From assembly GCA_023461275.1 (NCBI GenBank), contig JAEYMI010000037.1, positions 5,851 through 69,850 on the forward strand: 64,000 nucleotides of DNA, in the 5' to 3' direction. The DNA comes from Actinomycetes bacterium (GTDB lineage: Bacteria; Actinomycetota; Actinomycetes; Mycobacteriales; Mycobacteriaceae). How positions within the stretch are numbered: the first letter of the stretch is position 1; each line of letters opens with the position of its first letter. A program made the translations under genes and the position numbers. The notes beneath the pieces were generated by a model. That model saw only the letters and a program-made list of their open reading frames with translations, did not search any database and was not told the origin of the DNA. Shown in pieces: positions 48,444-57,510 of this stretch.

Positions 48444-49268
48444 TCAGGCTGTGCCCGATGTGTCGCGAGCCGTTGCCGAGCGGACCCCGGCAGCGAGTTC
48501 GGCAACCAGCTCGGCGAGCGCGTTGGTTCCCTCGGCGGCGGCGCTGACCAGCGCGGAACCCACGATCACACCATCGGCGTACGACGCGATCTGCGCGGCC
48601 TGCGCTCCGCTGCGCACGCCGAGGCCCACCCCGATCGGGATGTCGGAGTAGGCCCGGACGCGAGCACACAGTTCGGGTGCGGCGTCGGACACTGCGTTGC
48701 GGGCACCGGTGACGCCCATCGTCGACGCGGCGTAGATGAACCCGCGGGACGCGTCCACCGTCATCGCCAGACGTTCGTTGGTCGACGACGGCGCCACCAG
48801 ATAGATCCGGTCGAGGTCGTACTCATCGGAGGCGACATGCCACGCGGCACCCTCCTCGGGAATCAGATTCGGCGTGATCAGCCCGGCGCCGCCGGCGGCC
48901 GACAGATCGCGGGCGAAGGCATCGACGCCGTACTGCAGAACCGGATTCCAATAGCTCATGACGACGCTGGCCCCGCCGGCCGCACTGATCGCCTCGACCG
49001 CGGTGAACACGTCTCGGACCCGCACACCGTTGCGCAATGCGACGTCGGCGGCCTCCTGGATGGTCGGGCCGTCCATCACCGGATCGGAGTACGGGACACC
49101 GACCTCGATGATGTCGCAGCCCGCCTCGACCATGGTGGTGAAGAAGTCAACCGACCGCTCGACCGTCGGGTAACCGACCGGCAGGTATCCGATGAGTGCG
49201 GCGCGGTTCTCGGCGCGACAACGATCGAAGACCGCCGCCAGACGCGACGGAGCGGTGTGCACGGTCAT
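48444..49268 (-). CDS. trpA: Tryptophan synthase alpha chain
   Basis: Cleaves indole-3-glycerol phosphate to indole, which passes to TrpB. The 274-residue TIM barrel has GYLPVGYP, catalytic Glu in DIIEVGVPYSDPVMDGPTIQ and GVGLGVRSG at the phosphate site. The ATG overlaps the trpB stop by 4 nt, so the two subunits are coupled. Confidence 0.97.
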   Translation of the reverse strand: MTVHTAPSRLAAVFDRCRAENRAALIGYLPVGYPTVERSVDFFTTMVEAGCDIIEVGVPYSDPVMDGPTIQEAADVALRNGVRVRDVFTAVEAISAAGGASVVMSYWNPVLQYGVDAFARDLSAAGGAGLITPNLIPEEGAAWHVASDEYDLDRIYLVAPSSTNERLAMTVDASRGFIYAASTMGVTGARNAVSDAAPELCARVRAYSDIPIGVGLGVRSGAQAAQIASYADGVIVGSALVSAAAEGTNALAELVAELAAGVRSATARDTSGTA

Positions 49269-50548
49269 GACTCGTCCTGTGATGGTGGCGGATCGAAGAG
49301 GTGGAACCACTTGGCGGCGGTGTCGACGTCCTTGTCGCCGCGCCCCGACAGGTTCACCACGATGATCGCGCCCTCCCCCAGTTCCTTGCCCAGTTTGCAG
49401 GCGCCGGCGACGGCATGTGCCGACTCGATCGCCGGGATGATGCCCTCCCGTCGGCTGAGCAGTGCCAACGCCTCCATCGCCTCGGTGTCGGTGATCGGCC
49501 GGTACTCCGCCCGCCCGGTGTCTTTGAGGTAGGCATGCTCGGGACCGACGCCCGGATAATCCAAACCCGCTGAGATGGAATGGGATTCGATGGTCTGCCC
49601 GTCGGAGTCCTGGAGCAGGTAGGAGTAGGCGCCCTGGAATGCACCCGGCGTGCCACCGGTGAAGGTGGCCGCGTGACGGCCGGTCTCGACACCGTCGCCG
49701 GCGGCCTCGTAGCCGACCAGCCGGACGTCGGCGTCGTCGATGAAGGGGTGGAAGATGCCGATGGCGTTGGATCCGCCGCCCACGCATGCGGTCACCGCGT
49801 CGGGCAACCGACCCGCGAGGTCGAGGATCTGGGCGCGGGCCTCGAGTCCGACGACCCGCTGAAGATCGCGCACCATCATCGGGAACGGATGCGGACCGGC
49901 GGCGGTGCCGAAGCAGTAATAAGTGTTGTGCGCGTTGGTGACCCAGTCGCGCATCGCCTCGTTGATGGCGTCCTTGAGAGTCGCCGAACCGTTGTCGACA
50001 GCGATCACCTCGGCACCGAGCAAACGCATCCGGGCCACGTTGAGTGCCTGACGGTCGGTGTCGACGCGACCCATGTAGATCACGCACTTCTGGCCGAGCA
50101 GCGCGCACGCGGTGGCGGTCGCCACGCCGTGCTGGCCGGCGCCGGTTTCGGCGATGACGCGCTTCTTACCCATCCGCTGGGCCAGCAAGGCCTGACCGAG
50201 GACGTTGTTGATCTTGTGCGACCCGGTGTGGTTGAGGTCTTCACGCTTCAGGAAAAGTCGTGCGCCACCGGCATATTCGCTCATCCGGGTGGCCTCGTAC
50301 AGCGGCGACGGACGGCCGGTGTACTCGCGCTGCAGACGATCGAGTTCGGTCAGATAGTCCGAGTCGGTGCGCACCTTCTCATACGTGGTGGTCACTTCGT
50401 CGATGACTGCCATCAGAGCTTCGGGGACGTGCCGGCCGCCGTAGACACCGAAGTGACCCCCGGCATCGGGTTCCAGTGAGGTGCGAGTGGTGAGGCCGAC
50501 GCTGGCCGACGGCAGACCGCCGAGATCGGCAGGTAGATCCTGGGTCAT
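49265..50548 (-). CDS. trpB: Tryptophan synthase beta chain
   Basis: A PLP enzyme joining indole and serine to tryptophan. The 427-residue chain has the PLP Lys in HTGSHKINN, AETGAGQHG and the phosphate loop CVGGGSNAIG. The ATG at 50548 starts 16 nt after the trpC stop. It overlaps trpA by 4 nt. Confidence 0.97.
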   Translation of the reverse strand: MTQDLPADLGGLPSASVGLTTRTSLEPDAGGHFGVYGGRHVPEALMAVIDEVTTTYEKVRTDSDYLTELDRLQREYTGRPSPLYEATRMSEYAGGARLFLKREDLNHTGSHKINNVLGQALLAQRMGKKRVIAETGAGQHGVATATACALLGQKCVIYMGRVDTDRQALNVARMRLLGAEVIAVDNGSATLKDAINEAMRDWVTNAHNTYYCFGTAAGPHPFPMMVRDLQRVVGLEARAQILDLAGRLPDAVTACVGGGSNAIGIFHPFIDDADVRLVGYEAAGDGVETGRHAATFTGGTPGAFQGAYSYLLQDSDGQTIESHSISAGLDYPGVGPEHAYLKDTGRAEYRPITDTEAMEALALLSRREGIIPAIESAHAVAGACKLGKELGEGAIIVVNLSGRGDKDVDTAAKWFHLFDPPPSQDES

Positions 50549-50564
50549 GTATTCCGACTCTGGC

Positions 50565-51383
50565 TCAGCGAACGGGTTTGGGGCAGGACGGATGGGTTCC
50601 GGCGGTGACCAGCTCGGAGACGGCCGCACGGGGATTTCCACTGGTGACCAGACCTTCGCCGACGAGAACCGCGTCGGCACCCGCGCCGGCGTAGGCGAGC
50701 AGATCCGCGGTGCCACGCACCCCGGACTCGGCGACCCGGATGGTCTCGGTGGGCAGGCCCGGCGCGATTCTGGCGAAGCAGTCGCGGTCGACCTCGAGGG
50801 TCTTGAGGTTGCGGGCATTGACGCCGACGAGGGAGGCACCGGCCTCCAGTGCGCGGTCGGCTTCCTCTTCGGTGTGCACCTCGACGAGGGCAGTCATGCC
50901 GAGGCTTTCGGTCCGGTCGAGGAGGGCGGCGAGCACGTTCTGCTCGAGGGCGGCGACGATCAGCAGGATCAGGTCGGCGCCGTGCGCACGTGCCTCATGA
51001 ATCTGGTAGGGCCCGACGATGAAGTCTTTGCGCAGGACCGGAATGTTCACTGCGGCACGGACCGCGTCGAGATCGGCCAGCGAGCCACGGAACCGCCGCT
51101 GCTCGGTCAGCACGCTGATGATGCGAGCGCCGCCGGCCTCGTACTCGGCAGCGAGTTCGGCGGGATCGCCGATCGTGGCGAGATCGCCTTTCGAGGGGCT
51201 GGCGCGCTTGACCTCGGCGATGACACCGATGCCTGGCTTGCGGAAGGCAGCCATGACGTCCAGTGCGTCCGGCGCCTGCTGCGATGCGGCCTTCACCGCG
51301 GCGTAGTCGAGGACGGCCTCGCGCGCGGCGACGTCAGCTTTGACTCCCTCGATGATCGAGTCGAGGACGGTCTGCGTGCTCAC
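50565..51383 (-). CDS. trpC: Indole-3-glycerol-phosphate synthase
   Basis: Closes the indole ring from CdRP. The 272-residue barrel has VIAEVKRASPSKG (catalytic Glu and Lys), LRKDFIV, VEVHTEEE and AESGV. No trpF domain is fused and no trpF gene is near, so the substrate must come from PriA (hisA in this window). GTG start with an AAAGGGGG site. Confidence 0.96.
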   Translation of the reverse strand: MSTQTVLDSIIEGVKADVAAREAVLDYAAVKAASQQAPDALDVMAAFRKPGIGVIAEVKRASPSKGDLATIGDPAELAAEYEAGGARIISVLTEQRRFRGSLADLDAVRAAVNIPVLRKDFIVGPYQIHEARAHGADLILLIVAALEQNVLAALLDRTESLGMTALVEVHTEEEADRALEAGASLVGVNARNLKTLEVDRDCFARIAPGLPTETIRVAESGVRGTADLLAYAGAGADAVLVGEGLVTSGNPRAAVSELVTAGTHPSCPKPVR

Positions 51384-51436
51384 GACTGCGGGCCCCCTTT
51401 CGGGTCTGGAGTTGGTTCTCAGGGTAAACCGATGGA

Positions 51437-52366
51437 CTAATGGCGGTGAGATCGGGTAGCACCATCGCCGTGGCTCGTGTCGCCGCCGGACGATTCGCCC
51501 AAGTCGGATTCGTGATCGCCGCCGATTCGCTTGCGATCACTCACGGAATCGCTGCCGGTGTCGACGGATTCGCCGCCGGCATCGGTGGGATCGATGCCGG
51601 TATCGAGTGCATCCCACATCATGCGTTCGTTGGCGATGGCCGGCGGTCCGCTCACGACGTCACCGCTCGAGCGGGACCCTCCGGTCGTCGACGTGACGTC
51701 GCCGGAGGGGTTCGAGGATCCGGCGGTGTGTGAATCACGTTCCCGCTGTTCGTGTTCGGCGAAGATCTGGCGTTCGAGTTCCTCGCGCCGTGCCGCCGGC
51801 GTGGTGTACTTCGACGAGAACCGCGTTCCACCACCGGCGGCCCGCAGCAACATGACGCCTGCTCCGACGGCGCACATCGCGCCGATCAGCACCACCATCG
51901 ACGCCCAGGAATTCACCGTGATCAACAGGACCTGATAGCGCTCGGGGATATCGGCGGCGCGGGCCGCGTATTCGGAATCGGCCCCCTCGGTCAGCAGTGA
52001 GATCGCCGGAAAGGCCACCACCAGACCGGCCACGGCAATCAGGACCGCGATCACCCGCAGCCCCCAGCCGCGCACCGACAGCGCCGCCAGAATGGCCGCC
52101 AGTAGGACAAGTGCCAAAGGCGTCAGCCACGGACTCCACTGCGCGCCCAGCACATCGAACGTTCGCTCCGGGCTGAGCCCGTCGGCGGCAAGAACGGTGG
52201 CCCAGGTCATCCGGGACGCCGCCCACAGGGCAACCGCGGCCGCGGCGAGAAGTACTGAGGCCGCGATCTGTCGTCGGCGGGTGACCCGTCGGGCGCTCCC
52301 CTCGTCGGAGACGGCCCCGGGATCACCGTCGGAGACGGCCCCGGGATCACCGTCGGGGACAGTCAT
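51437..52366 (-). CDS. TIGR02234-type Trp-region membrane protein
   Basis: A 309-residue protein conserved in actinobacterial trp operons between trpE and trpC. It has four helices (about 33-180), the motif ASRMTWATV, then a long polar C-terminal region rich in Ser, Gly and Asp. The N-terminus contains an eight-residue exact duplication (DGDPGAVS twice), encoded by 24-bp repeats. Its role is unknown; an effect on tryptophan transport or the membrane is a guess. The ATG overlaps the trpE stop by 4 nt. Confidence 0.9.
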   Translation of the reverse strand: MTVPDGDPGAVSDGDPGAVSDEGSARRVTRRRQIAASVLLAAAAVALWAASRMTWATVLAADGLSPERTFDVLGAQWSPWLTPLALVLLAAILAALSVRGWGLRVIAVLIAVAGLVVAFPAISLLTEGADSEYAARAADIPERYQVLLITVNSWASMVVLIGAMCAVGAGVMLLRAAGGGTRFSSKYTTPAARREELERQIFAEHEQRERDSHTAGSSNPSGDVTSTTGGSRSSGDVVSGPPAIANERMMWDALDTGIDPTDAGGESVDTGSDSVSDRKRIGGDHESDLGESSGGDTSHGDGATRSHRH

Positions 52367-53997
52367 CGGGTCATCTCGACGTCATCGGTCACGCCGTGCA
52401 TGGTGGCTGCCGCCGCGATCGCATTGAGTACCGCCGTCGCCTTGTTACGGGCCTCGTTGTACTCGTACTCGGCCTCGCTGTCGGCGACCACTCCCCCGCC
52501 GGCCTGCACAAACGCGCGTCCATCGGACATCACCGCGGTACGGATCGCGATCGCGGTGTCGGCATCACCGGCGAAGTCGAGGTAGCCGACGATGCCGCCG
52601 TAGAGCCCTCGGCGAGTGATCTCGTGCTCCTCGATCAGCTCCATCGCGCGCACCTTGGGCGCCCCGGTGAGCGTGCCGGCGGGGAAACATGCGGTGACCG
52701 CATCGAGCGCGTCCTTGCCCGCGCGTAGCGTCCCCGAGACCGTCGACACCAGATGCATCACGTGGCTGTAGCGCTCGACGTGGCGGTAGTCGCTGACCTT
52801 CACCGTGCCCGGTTCACACACCCGGCCCAGATCGTTGCGGCCCAGGTCCACCAGCATCAGATGCTCGGCGTTCTCCTTCTCGTCTTCGACGAGACCCTTG
52901 GCCAGCAGGTGGTCTTCTTCTTCGGTGGCGCCGCGCCACCGGGTTCCCGCAATCGGGTGAGTAGTCGCCACCCGGTCTTTGACGGTGACCAGTGCCTCCG
53001 GGCTGCTGCCGACGATGGTGAACGGTTTGTGACCGATACCGGCGGAATCCTCGACACCGGACTCACTCCCGACGCCGTCCACATTCGGCCCGCTCGCTCC
53101 GCTCCCGACGCCGGGCACCCTGAGCAGATACATGTACGGACTCGGATTGGAAGCCCGCAGCACCCGGTAGACGTCGACGGGGTCGGCCTCGCTGTCGATC
53201 TCGAACCGCATCGACGGGACGATCTGGAAGGCCTCGCCGGCCTCGATCTCACCCACGAGGTCGGTGACGATCTCGCTGTACTCGGCCAGCGTTCGCTGCG
53301 ACGAATACTCCGGGGTGGGTCGATCGAAGAGCGACACCGTCGATGCCGACGGCGCCGCGAGTGCAGCGGTCATCCGGTCGAGTCGCGTAACCGCATCGGC
53401 ATAGGCCTCCTCGGCGCGGTCGTCGGACCCGTCCCAGTTGATCGCATTGGCGATGAGGGTGATGGTGCCCTCGTGGTGGTCGAACGCGGCCAGGTCTGCG
53501 GCCAGCAACATCATCATGTCCGGCAGGCCGAGGTCGTTGACCGTGGTCTCCGGGAGTCGTTCGAGGCGTCGCACCATGTCGTAGGCGAAGAATCCGACGA
53601 ACCCACCGGTCAACGGCGGCATGTCGGGTAGCGGGTCGGTGGCGAGCAGACGCAGCGATTCGGCGAGCGCGGCCAACGGATCACCGCCGGTCGGAGCGCC
53701 CTGCGGCACAGTGCCCCACCAGGCGGCGTGGCCGTCGACAACGGTCAGCGCGGATGGCGAACCGGCGCCGATGAACGACCACCTCGACCATGACCTGCCG
53801 TTCTCGGCCGATTCCAGCAGGAAGGTTCCGGGACGGTCGCCGGCGAGTTTCCGGTACGCCGACAACGGCGTCTCCGAATCGGCGAGCACCTTGCGGGTCA
53901 CCGGGACCACGCGGTGGTCGGCGGCGAGGTCCAGGAACTCGGCGAGGGTGGTGGTGTGGCGTCGGGTACCCGGGCGAACGTTGGCGTGGGTGCTCAT
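52363..53997 (-). CDS. trpE: Anthranilate synthase component I
   Basis: Makes anthranilate from chorismate with ammonia from TrpG, which is not in this window. The 544-residue chain has the chorismate-binding landmarks (GTRWRGAT, LVDLGRNDLGRV, FPAGTLTGAPKVRAMELI) and the N-terminal feedback region LLESAENGRSWSRWSFIG. An extra Gly/Ser-rich stretch of about 28 residues (about 295-323) interrupts the normally continuous LRVPG...FTIVGSSPEALV segment. The ATG overlaps the tautomerase stop by 4 nt. Confidence 0.95.
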   Translation of the reverse strand: MSTHANVRPGTRRHTTTLAEFLDLAADHRVVPVTRKVLADSETPLSAYRKLAGDRPGTFLLESAENGRSWSRWSFIGAGSPSALTVVDGHAAWWGTVPQGAPTGGDPLAALAESLRLLATDPLPDMPPLTGGFVGFFAYDMVRRLERLPETTVNDLGLPDMMMLLAADLAAFDHHEGTITLIANAINWDGSDDRAEEAYADAVTRLDRMTAALAAPSASTVSLFDRPTPEYSSQRTLAEYSEIVTDLVGEIEAGEAFQIVPSMRFEIDSEADPVDVYRVLRASNPSPYMYLLRVPGVGSGASGPNVDGVGSESGVEDSAGIGHKPFTIVGSSPEALVTVKDRVATTHPIAGTRWRGATEEEDHLLAKGLVEDEKENAEHLMLVDLGRNDLGRVCEPGTVKVSDYRHVERYSHVMHLVSTVSGTLRAGKDALDAVTACFPAGTLTGAPKVRAMELIEEHEITRRGLYGGIVGYLDFAGDADTAIAIRTAVMSDGRAFVQAGGGVVADSEAEYEYNEARNKATAVLNAIAAAATMHGVTDDVEMTR

Positions 53998-54173
53998 CCG
54001 AGCGGCTCGCCTCCCACGCCCCACTGCTGACGCGGGACCTCGGTGATGGTGACCCATACCGAGTCGGGGTCTTTGCCGGTGGCCTTGGCGTAGGCCTCGG
54101 TGACCGCTGCGATGGTCTCGCGCTTGACCCGATCGGAGAGTCCGGGGGTCTGCGAAATCTGGATCAGTGGCAT
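53994..54173 (-). CDS. 4-oxalocrotonate tautomerase-like small protein
   Basis: A 59-residue tautomerase-superfamily protein starting MPLIQISQTPG, which leaves the catalytic Pro at the N-terminus after Met removal, and ending QQWGVGGEPLG. The pattern SDRVKRETIAAVTEAYAKATGKDPDSVWVTITEV is the usual 4-OT helix-strand core. These enzymes tautomerise 2-hydroxymuconate-type compounds as hexamers. Its stop overlaps trpE in an ATGA and it starts 34 nt after hisI, so it is inside the his-trp operon, where it has no known duty. Confidence 0.9.
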   Translation of the reverse strand: MPLIQISQTPGLSDRVKRETIAAVTEAYAKATGKDPDSVWVTITEVPRQQWGVGGEPLG

Positions 54174-54207
54174 GGTGTGCCGTCACCGCCTTTCGTTGTG
54201 TCGGCCT

Positions 54208-54624
54208 TCATTGTTCCCTGCCACTCTCATCGGCCACACCGGCCCCGGCAGGAGCGATCGGGTCGGACTCGGCGGGGTCGGATTCGGCGAGGGGCAGCGT
54301 CTGGGTGTCGAAGCATGAATGCGATCCGGTGTGGCAGGCCGCGCCGACCTGATCGACGATCAGCAGGACGGTGTCGCCGTCACAGTCCAGCCGTGCGTCG
54401 TGGACGTACTGGGTGTGCCCACTCGTCTCGCCTTTGACCCAATACTGCTGACGCGAGCGCGAATAGTAGGTGGCACGGCGGGTGGCCAGGGTGCGTTCCA
54501 GGGCTTCGTCGTCCATCCACGCGACCATCAGCACGGTGCCGGTGGACCGTTCCTGGGCCACCGCGGCGAAGAGGCCGGCGGCGTCGTGTTTCAGCTTCGA
54601 CGCGAGGTCGGGATGCAGTGCCAT
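54208..54624 (-). CDS. hisI: Phosphoribosyl-AMP cyclohydrolase
   Basis: Opens the adenine ring of PR-AMP in histidine synthesis. The 138-residue protein has VAWMDDEALERTL, YYSRSRQQYWVKGETSGH and zinc ligands DCDGDT and CHTGSHSCF. There is no HisE domain, so hisE is elsewhere. A 25-residue acidic/Ala-rich tail follows the domain. ATG 54624 with a GGAAAG site. Confidence 0.96.
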   Translation of the reverse strand: MALHPDLASKLKHDAAGLFAAVAQERSTGTVLMVAWMDDEALERTLATRRATYYSRSRQQYWVKGETSGHTQYVHDARLDCDGDTVLLIVDQVGAACHTGSHSCFDTQTLPLAESDPAESDPIAPAGAGVADESGREQ

Positions 54625-54677
54625 GGAGTCTTTCCGGATCGGTTGTGCGCGGGTGCGGTATCGGATGTAACGCAGGA

Positions 54678-55451
54678 CTACCGGACGATGATCCCGTCGG
54701 CGCGCATCGCATCCTTGACCTGGCCGATGGTGAGTTCGCCGAAGTGGAACACCGAGGCGGCCAGGACGGCGTCGGCACCGGCGGCCACGGCGGGCGCGAA
54801 GTCGTCGACGGCTCCGGCACCGCCGCTGGCGATCACCGGCACGTGCACCGCGGCGCGTACCGCGGCGAGCATGCGCAGATCGAACCCGCGTTTGGTGCCG
54901 TCGGCGTCCATCGAGTTGAGCAGGATCTCCCCGACGCCGAGGTCCTGTCCGCGGCGCGCCCATTCCACGGTGTCGATGCCGGTGCCCTTGCGGCCACCGT
55001 GGGTGGTGACCTCCCAGCCCGACGGGGTGGGCTCGTCTCCCTCGGGAACGGTGCGCGCGTCGACCGACAGGACGATGCACTGCGAGCCGAATCGTCGGCT
55101 CATCTCGTCGAGCACGTCGGGTCGGGCGATGGCGGCGGTGTTGACGCTCACCTTGTCCGCCCCGGCCCGCAGCATGGCGTCGACGTCGTCGACGGTGCGG
55201 ATGCCGCCGCCGACGGTCAGCGGGATGAATACCTGGTCGGCGGTGCGTTTGACGACGTCGATCATGGTGGCCCGACCAGAACTCGACGCGGTCACGTCGA
55301 GGAAGGTCAGTTCGTCGGCACCCTCGGCGTCGTACCGTTCGGCCAGTTCGACGGGATCACCCGCATCGCGCAGGTTTTGGAAGTTGACGCCCTTGACGAC
55401 GCGTCCCGCGTCCACATCTAAACAAGGAATTACACGTACGGCGACGGTCAT
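54678..55451 (-). CDS. hisF: Imidazole glycerol phosphate synthase, cyclase subunit
   Basis: With HisH forms IGP and AICAR from PRFAR. The 257-residue barrel starts MTVAVRVIPCLDVD (catalytic Asp) and has GGGIRTVDD, SVDAR and ASGGAGAVDD. The ATG overlaps the impA stop by 4 nt. Confidence 0.97.
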   Translation of the reverse strand: MTVAVRVIPCLDVDAGRVVKGVNFQNLRDAGDPVELAERYDAEGADELTFLDVTASSSGRATMIDVVKRTADQVFIPLTVGGGIRTVDDVDAMLRAGADKVSVNTAAIARPDVLDEMSRRFGSQCIVLSVDARTVPEGDEPTPSGWEVTTHGGRKGTGIDTVEWARRGQDLGVGEILLNSMDADGTKRGFDLRMLAAVRAAVHVPVIASGGAGAVDDFAPAVAAGADAVLAASVFHFGELTIGQVKDAMRADGIIVR

Positions 55452-56296
55452 GACGCGTCCTGCGACCACTCGGTCCCGACAATCGTGTTGATCACGTCCA
55501 TCAGTTCCTGGTGTACCCCCGGCGCCGCGGCCACCAACGAGGGCGAACTGACCGTCCACGGAGCGCCGGACAGATCGGTGGCGATGCCGCCGGCGGCTCG
55601 GACGAGGGCCGCCCCGGCCGCGTTGTCCCAGGCGTGACGGCCGAAAGCTATTGCGCCACCGAAGATTCCGGCTGCCGTGTACGCCATGTCGATTCCGGTG
55701 CTGCCGGTCATCCGGAGCTTGCCGACCCGACCGCTCAACTCGCGCAACAGATCAACGCGCCGCGGCCCCGGGTAGCGACCACCATGATGGGTGGCGTTGA
55801 ACGCACCGAAAGCGATGGCGGCGGTGTCGAGTGAGCCGGCGCGCAGTGAGGGGGCGGGCGCGCCGTTGGCGAGAAACGTGCCGTCGACGATGCCGGCGTA
55901 TCGCTGACCCTGCAATGGCAGCCAGGTCAGACCCAGCGTCGCCTCTCCGTCGACGAGCAGGGCGAGCAGGATGCCGGTCAGCGGCATCCCCGTGGAGTAG
56001 TTGTAGGTGCCGTCGATCGGGTCGAGGACCCAGACCGCCCCGTCGACCAGTCCCGGTCCCCCGAATTCCTCACCGTGGACCCCGATTCCGGTCTTCTCGG
56101 TGATCTCGGCAGCGATGCGGCGTTCGAGGTCGAGATCGACCTGGGTGGCGAAGTCGGTGCCGCCCTTGGCCAGTGCACTGGGCGCGCCGAGTCCACTGGT
56201 GAACTCCTCGGACACCGAGTCGAGCACCTCGGAAGCGACGTCGAGCAGTCGCGGAAGATCCAGTGTCGCAAGGGTTCCGGAGTTCGCTGTGGCCAC
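55448..56296 (-). CDS. impA: Inositol-monophosphatase-family phosphatase (ImpA, possible histidinol-phosphatase)
   Basis: A Mg-dependent phosphatase with HGEEFGG, VLDPIDGTYNY and HAWDNAAGAALVRAAGG, the three metal and substrate motifs of the family. The position between hisA and hisF matches impA of Mycobacterium. Members can act on inositol phosphate or on histidinol phosphate; since this hisB lacks a phosphatase domain, a HisN role is attractive but unproven. GTG 56296 has AGAAGG nine bases upstream; GTG 56305 is in frame but abuts that site. Confidence 0.9.
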   Translation of the reverse strand: MATANSGTLATLDLPRLLDVASEVLDSVSEEFTSGLGAPSALAKGGTDFATQVDLDLERRIAAEITEKTGIGVHGEEFGGPGLVDGAVWVLDPIDGTYNYSTGMPLTGILLALLVDGEATLGLTWLPLQGQRYAGIVDGTFLANGAPAPSLRAGSLDTAAIAFGAFNATHHGGRYPGPRRVDLLRELSGRVGKLRMTGSTGIDMAYTAAGIFGGAIAFGRHAWDNAAGAALVRAAGGIATDLSGAPWTVSSPSLVAAAPGVHQELMDVINTIVGTEWSQDAS

Positions 56297-56309
56297 GTCG
56301 ATCACCTTC

Positions 56310-57053
56310 TCATCTGCCCGAAACCGCGGCGAGTGCCTCAGGCAGCGTGAATCGGCCGGCGTAGAGCGCTTTGCCGACGATCGCCCCTTCCACTCCTTGG
56401 TCGGTGAGGCCTGCGATCGCGACGAGATCGTCGAGTGCCGACACTCCGCCGGAGGCGACGATCGGCGCGGTCGTGGCGTTGGCGACCTCGGCCAGCAGAT
56501 CGAGGTTGGGGCCGGTCAGCGTGCCGTCCTTGGAGACGTCGGTGACGACGTAGCGGGCGCAGCCGTCACCGTTGAGGCGCTCGAGCACCTCCCACAGGTC
56601 GCCACCGTCGGTGACCCAGCCGCGACCACGCAGTCGATACGACTGCCCTCCGCGGATGACGTCGAGTCCGACGGCGATCCGGTCGCCGTGTTCGGCGATC
56701 GCGCGGGCACACCACTCCGGGTTCTCCAGCGCTGCAGTACCGAGGTTGACGCGGGTGCAGCCGGTGGCGAGGGCGGCACGCAGCGAATCGTCGTCGCGGA
56801 TACCGCCGGAGAGTTCGACCTTGACGTCGAGTTCACCGACGACACCGGCAAGCAGTTCACGGTTGTCCCCGCGTCCGAAGGCCGCGTCGAGGTCGACGAG
56901 GTGAATCCACTCGGCACCGTCGGTCTGCCACGCCAGCGCCGCGTCGCGTGGCGAGCCGTAGGACGTCTCGGTGCCGGCCGCGCCCTGGACCAGTCGTACC
57001 GCCTGCCCGTCGGCGACGTCGACGGCGGGAAGCAGTTCTAGGGTGGTGCCCAT
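56310..57053 (-). CDS. hisA: Bifunctional HisA/TrpF isomerase PriA
   Basis: An Amadori isomerase acting on ProFAR (histidine) and, in actinobacteria, also on PRA (tryptophan). The 247-residue barrel has catalytic Asp in LLPAVDVADGQAVRLVQG and in VVTDVSKDGTLTGPN, and the Arg in GLDVIRGG. No trpF occurs in the neighbouring trp cluster, which supports the dual role. It follows the small membrane gene by 67 nt. Confidence 0.95.
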   Translation of the reverse strand: MGTTLELLPAVDVADGQAVRLVQGAAGTETSYGSPRDAALAWQTDGAEWIHLVDLDAAFGRGDNRELLAGVVGELDVKVELSGGIRDDDSLRAALATGCTRVNLGTAALENPEWCARAIAEHGDRIAVGLDVIRGGQSYRLRGRGWVTDGGDLWEVLERLNGDGCARYVVTDVSKDGTLTGPNLDLLAEVANATTAPIVASGGVSALDDLVAIAGLTDQGVEGAIVGKALYAGRFTLPEALAAVSGR

Positions 57054-57120
57054 GCGGTGAGTGGTTCCTTCTCTGATCGTTGTACTCATCAATTGCTGTG
57101 CCGGCCAGTTGATCCGGTGG

Positions 57121-57510
57121 TCAGGTCGCCGAACTGTCCGGGCCGGGATGGTGCGGGCCGGGTTCGTGCCGACGCGGTGCGGTGAGGTCGTCGCGGATGG
57201 TCTGTTCGCTCTCCCGGTAGGCGAGAATGTCGCGTTCGGCAGCGGCGACGATACGTCGCGACACTGTTGCGATGGCCGCGATCATCGCGATCACCACCGC
57301 CAGCGCGACGATCAGGCCGACGGTCGGTGACCACTGCGCGATGAGCACGATGATCGGCACGCCGATCACCAACACGAGCACACCGGCGCCCAGGGACAAC
57401 AGCGCGAGCTTTGCGAACGAGAAGTGCGGGGGCGCAGCGAGTTTCGATGCGCTCGACGGCTGCGCACCGGACGGCTCGATACCGGACTGCCGGGGATCAG
57501 GATTGGTCAT
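57121..57510 (-). CDS. Small two-helix membrane protein inside the his operon
   Basis: A 129-residue protein with a Pro/Ser-rich start, two adjacent hydrophobic helices (about 35-60 and 63-83) and a charged C-terminus containing RRIVAAAERDILAYRESEQTIRDDL, likely a short helix. No family function is known to me. The ATG overlaps the hisH stop by 4 nt, so it is cotranslated with histidine genes. It may only be a passenger. Confidence 0.82.
   Translation of the reverse strand: MTNPDPRQSGIEPSGAQPSSASKLAAPPHFSFAKLALLSLGAGVLVLVIGVPIIVLIAQWSPTVGLIVALAVVIAMIAAIATVSRRIVAAAERDILAYRESEQTIRDDLTAPRRHEPGPHHPGPDSSAT

Noticed and set aside
49269..50108. Long upstream extension of the trpA frame
   Set aside because: It runs through trpB in another frame; trpA homology begins at the ATG at 49268 that overlaps the trpB stop.
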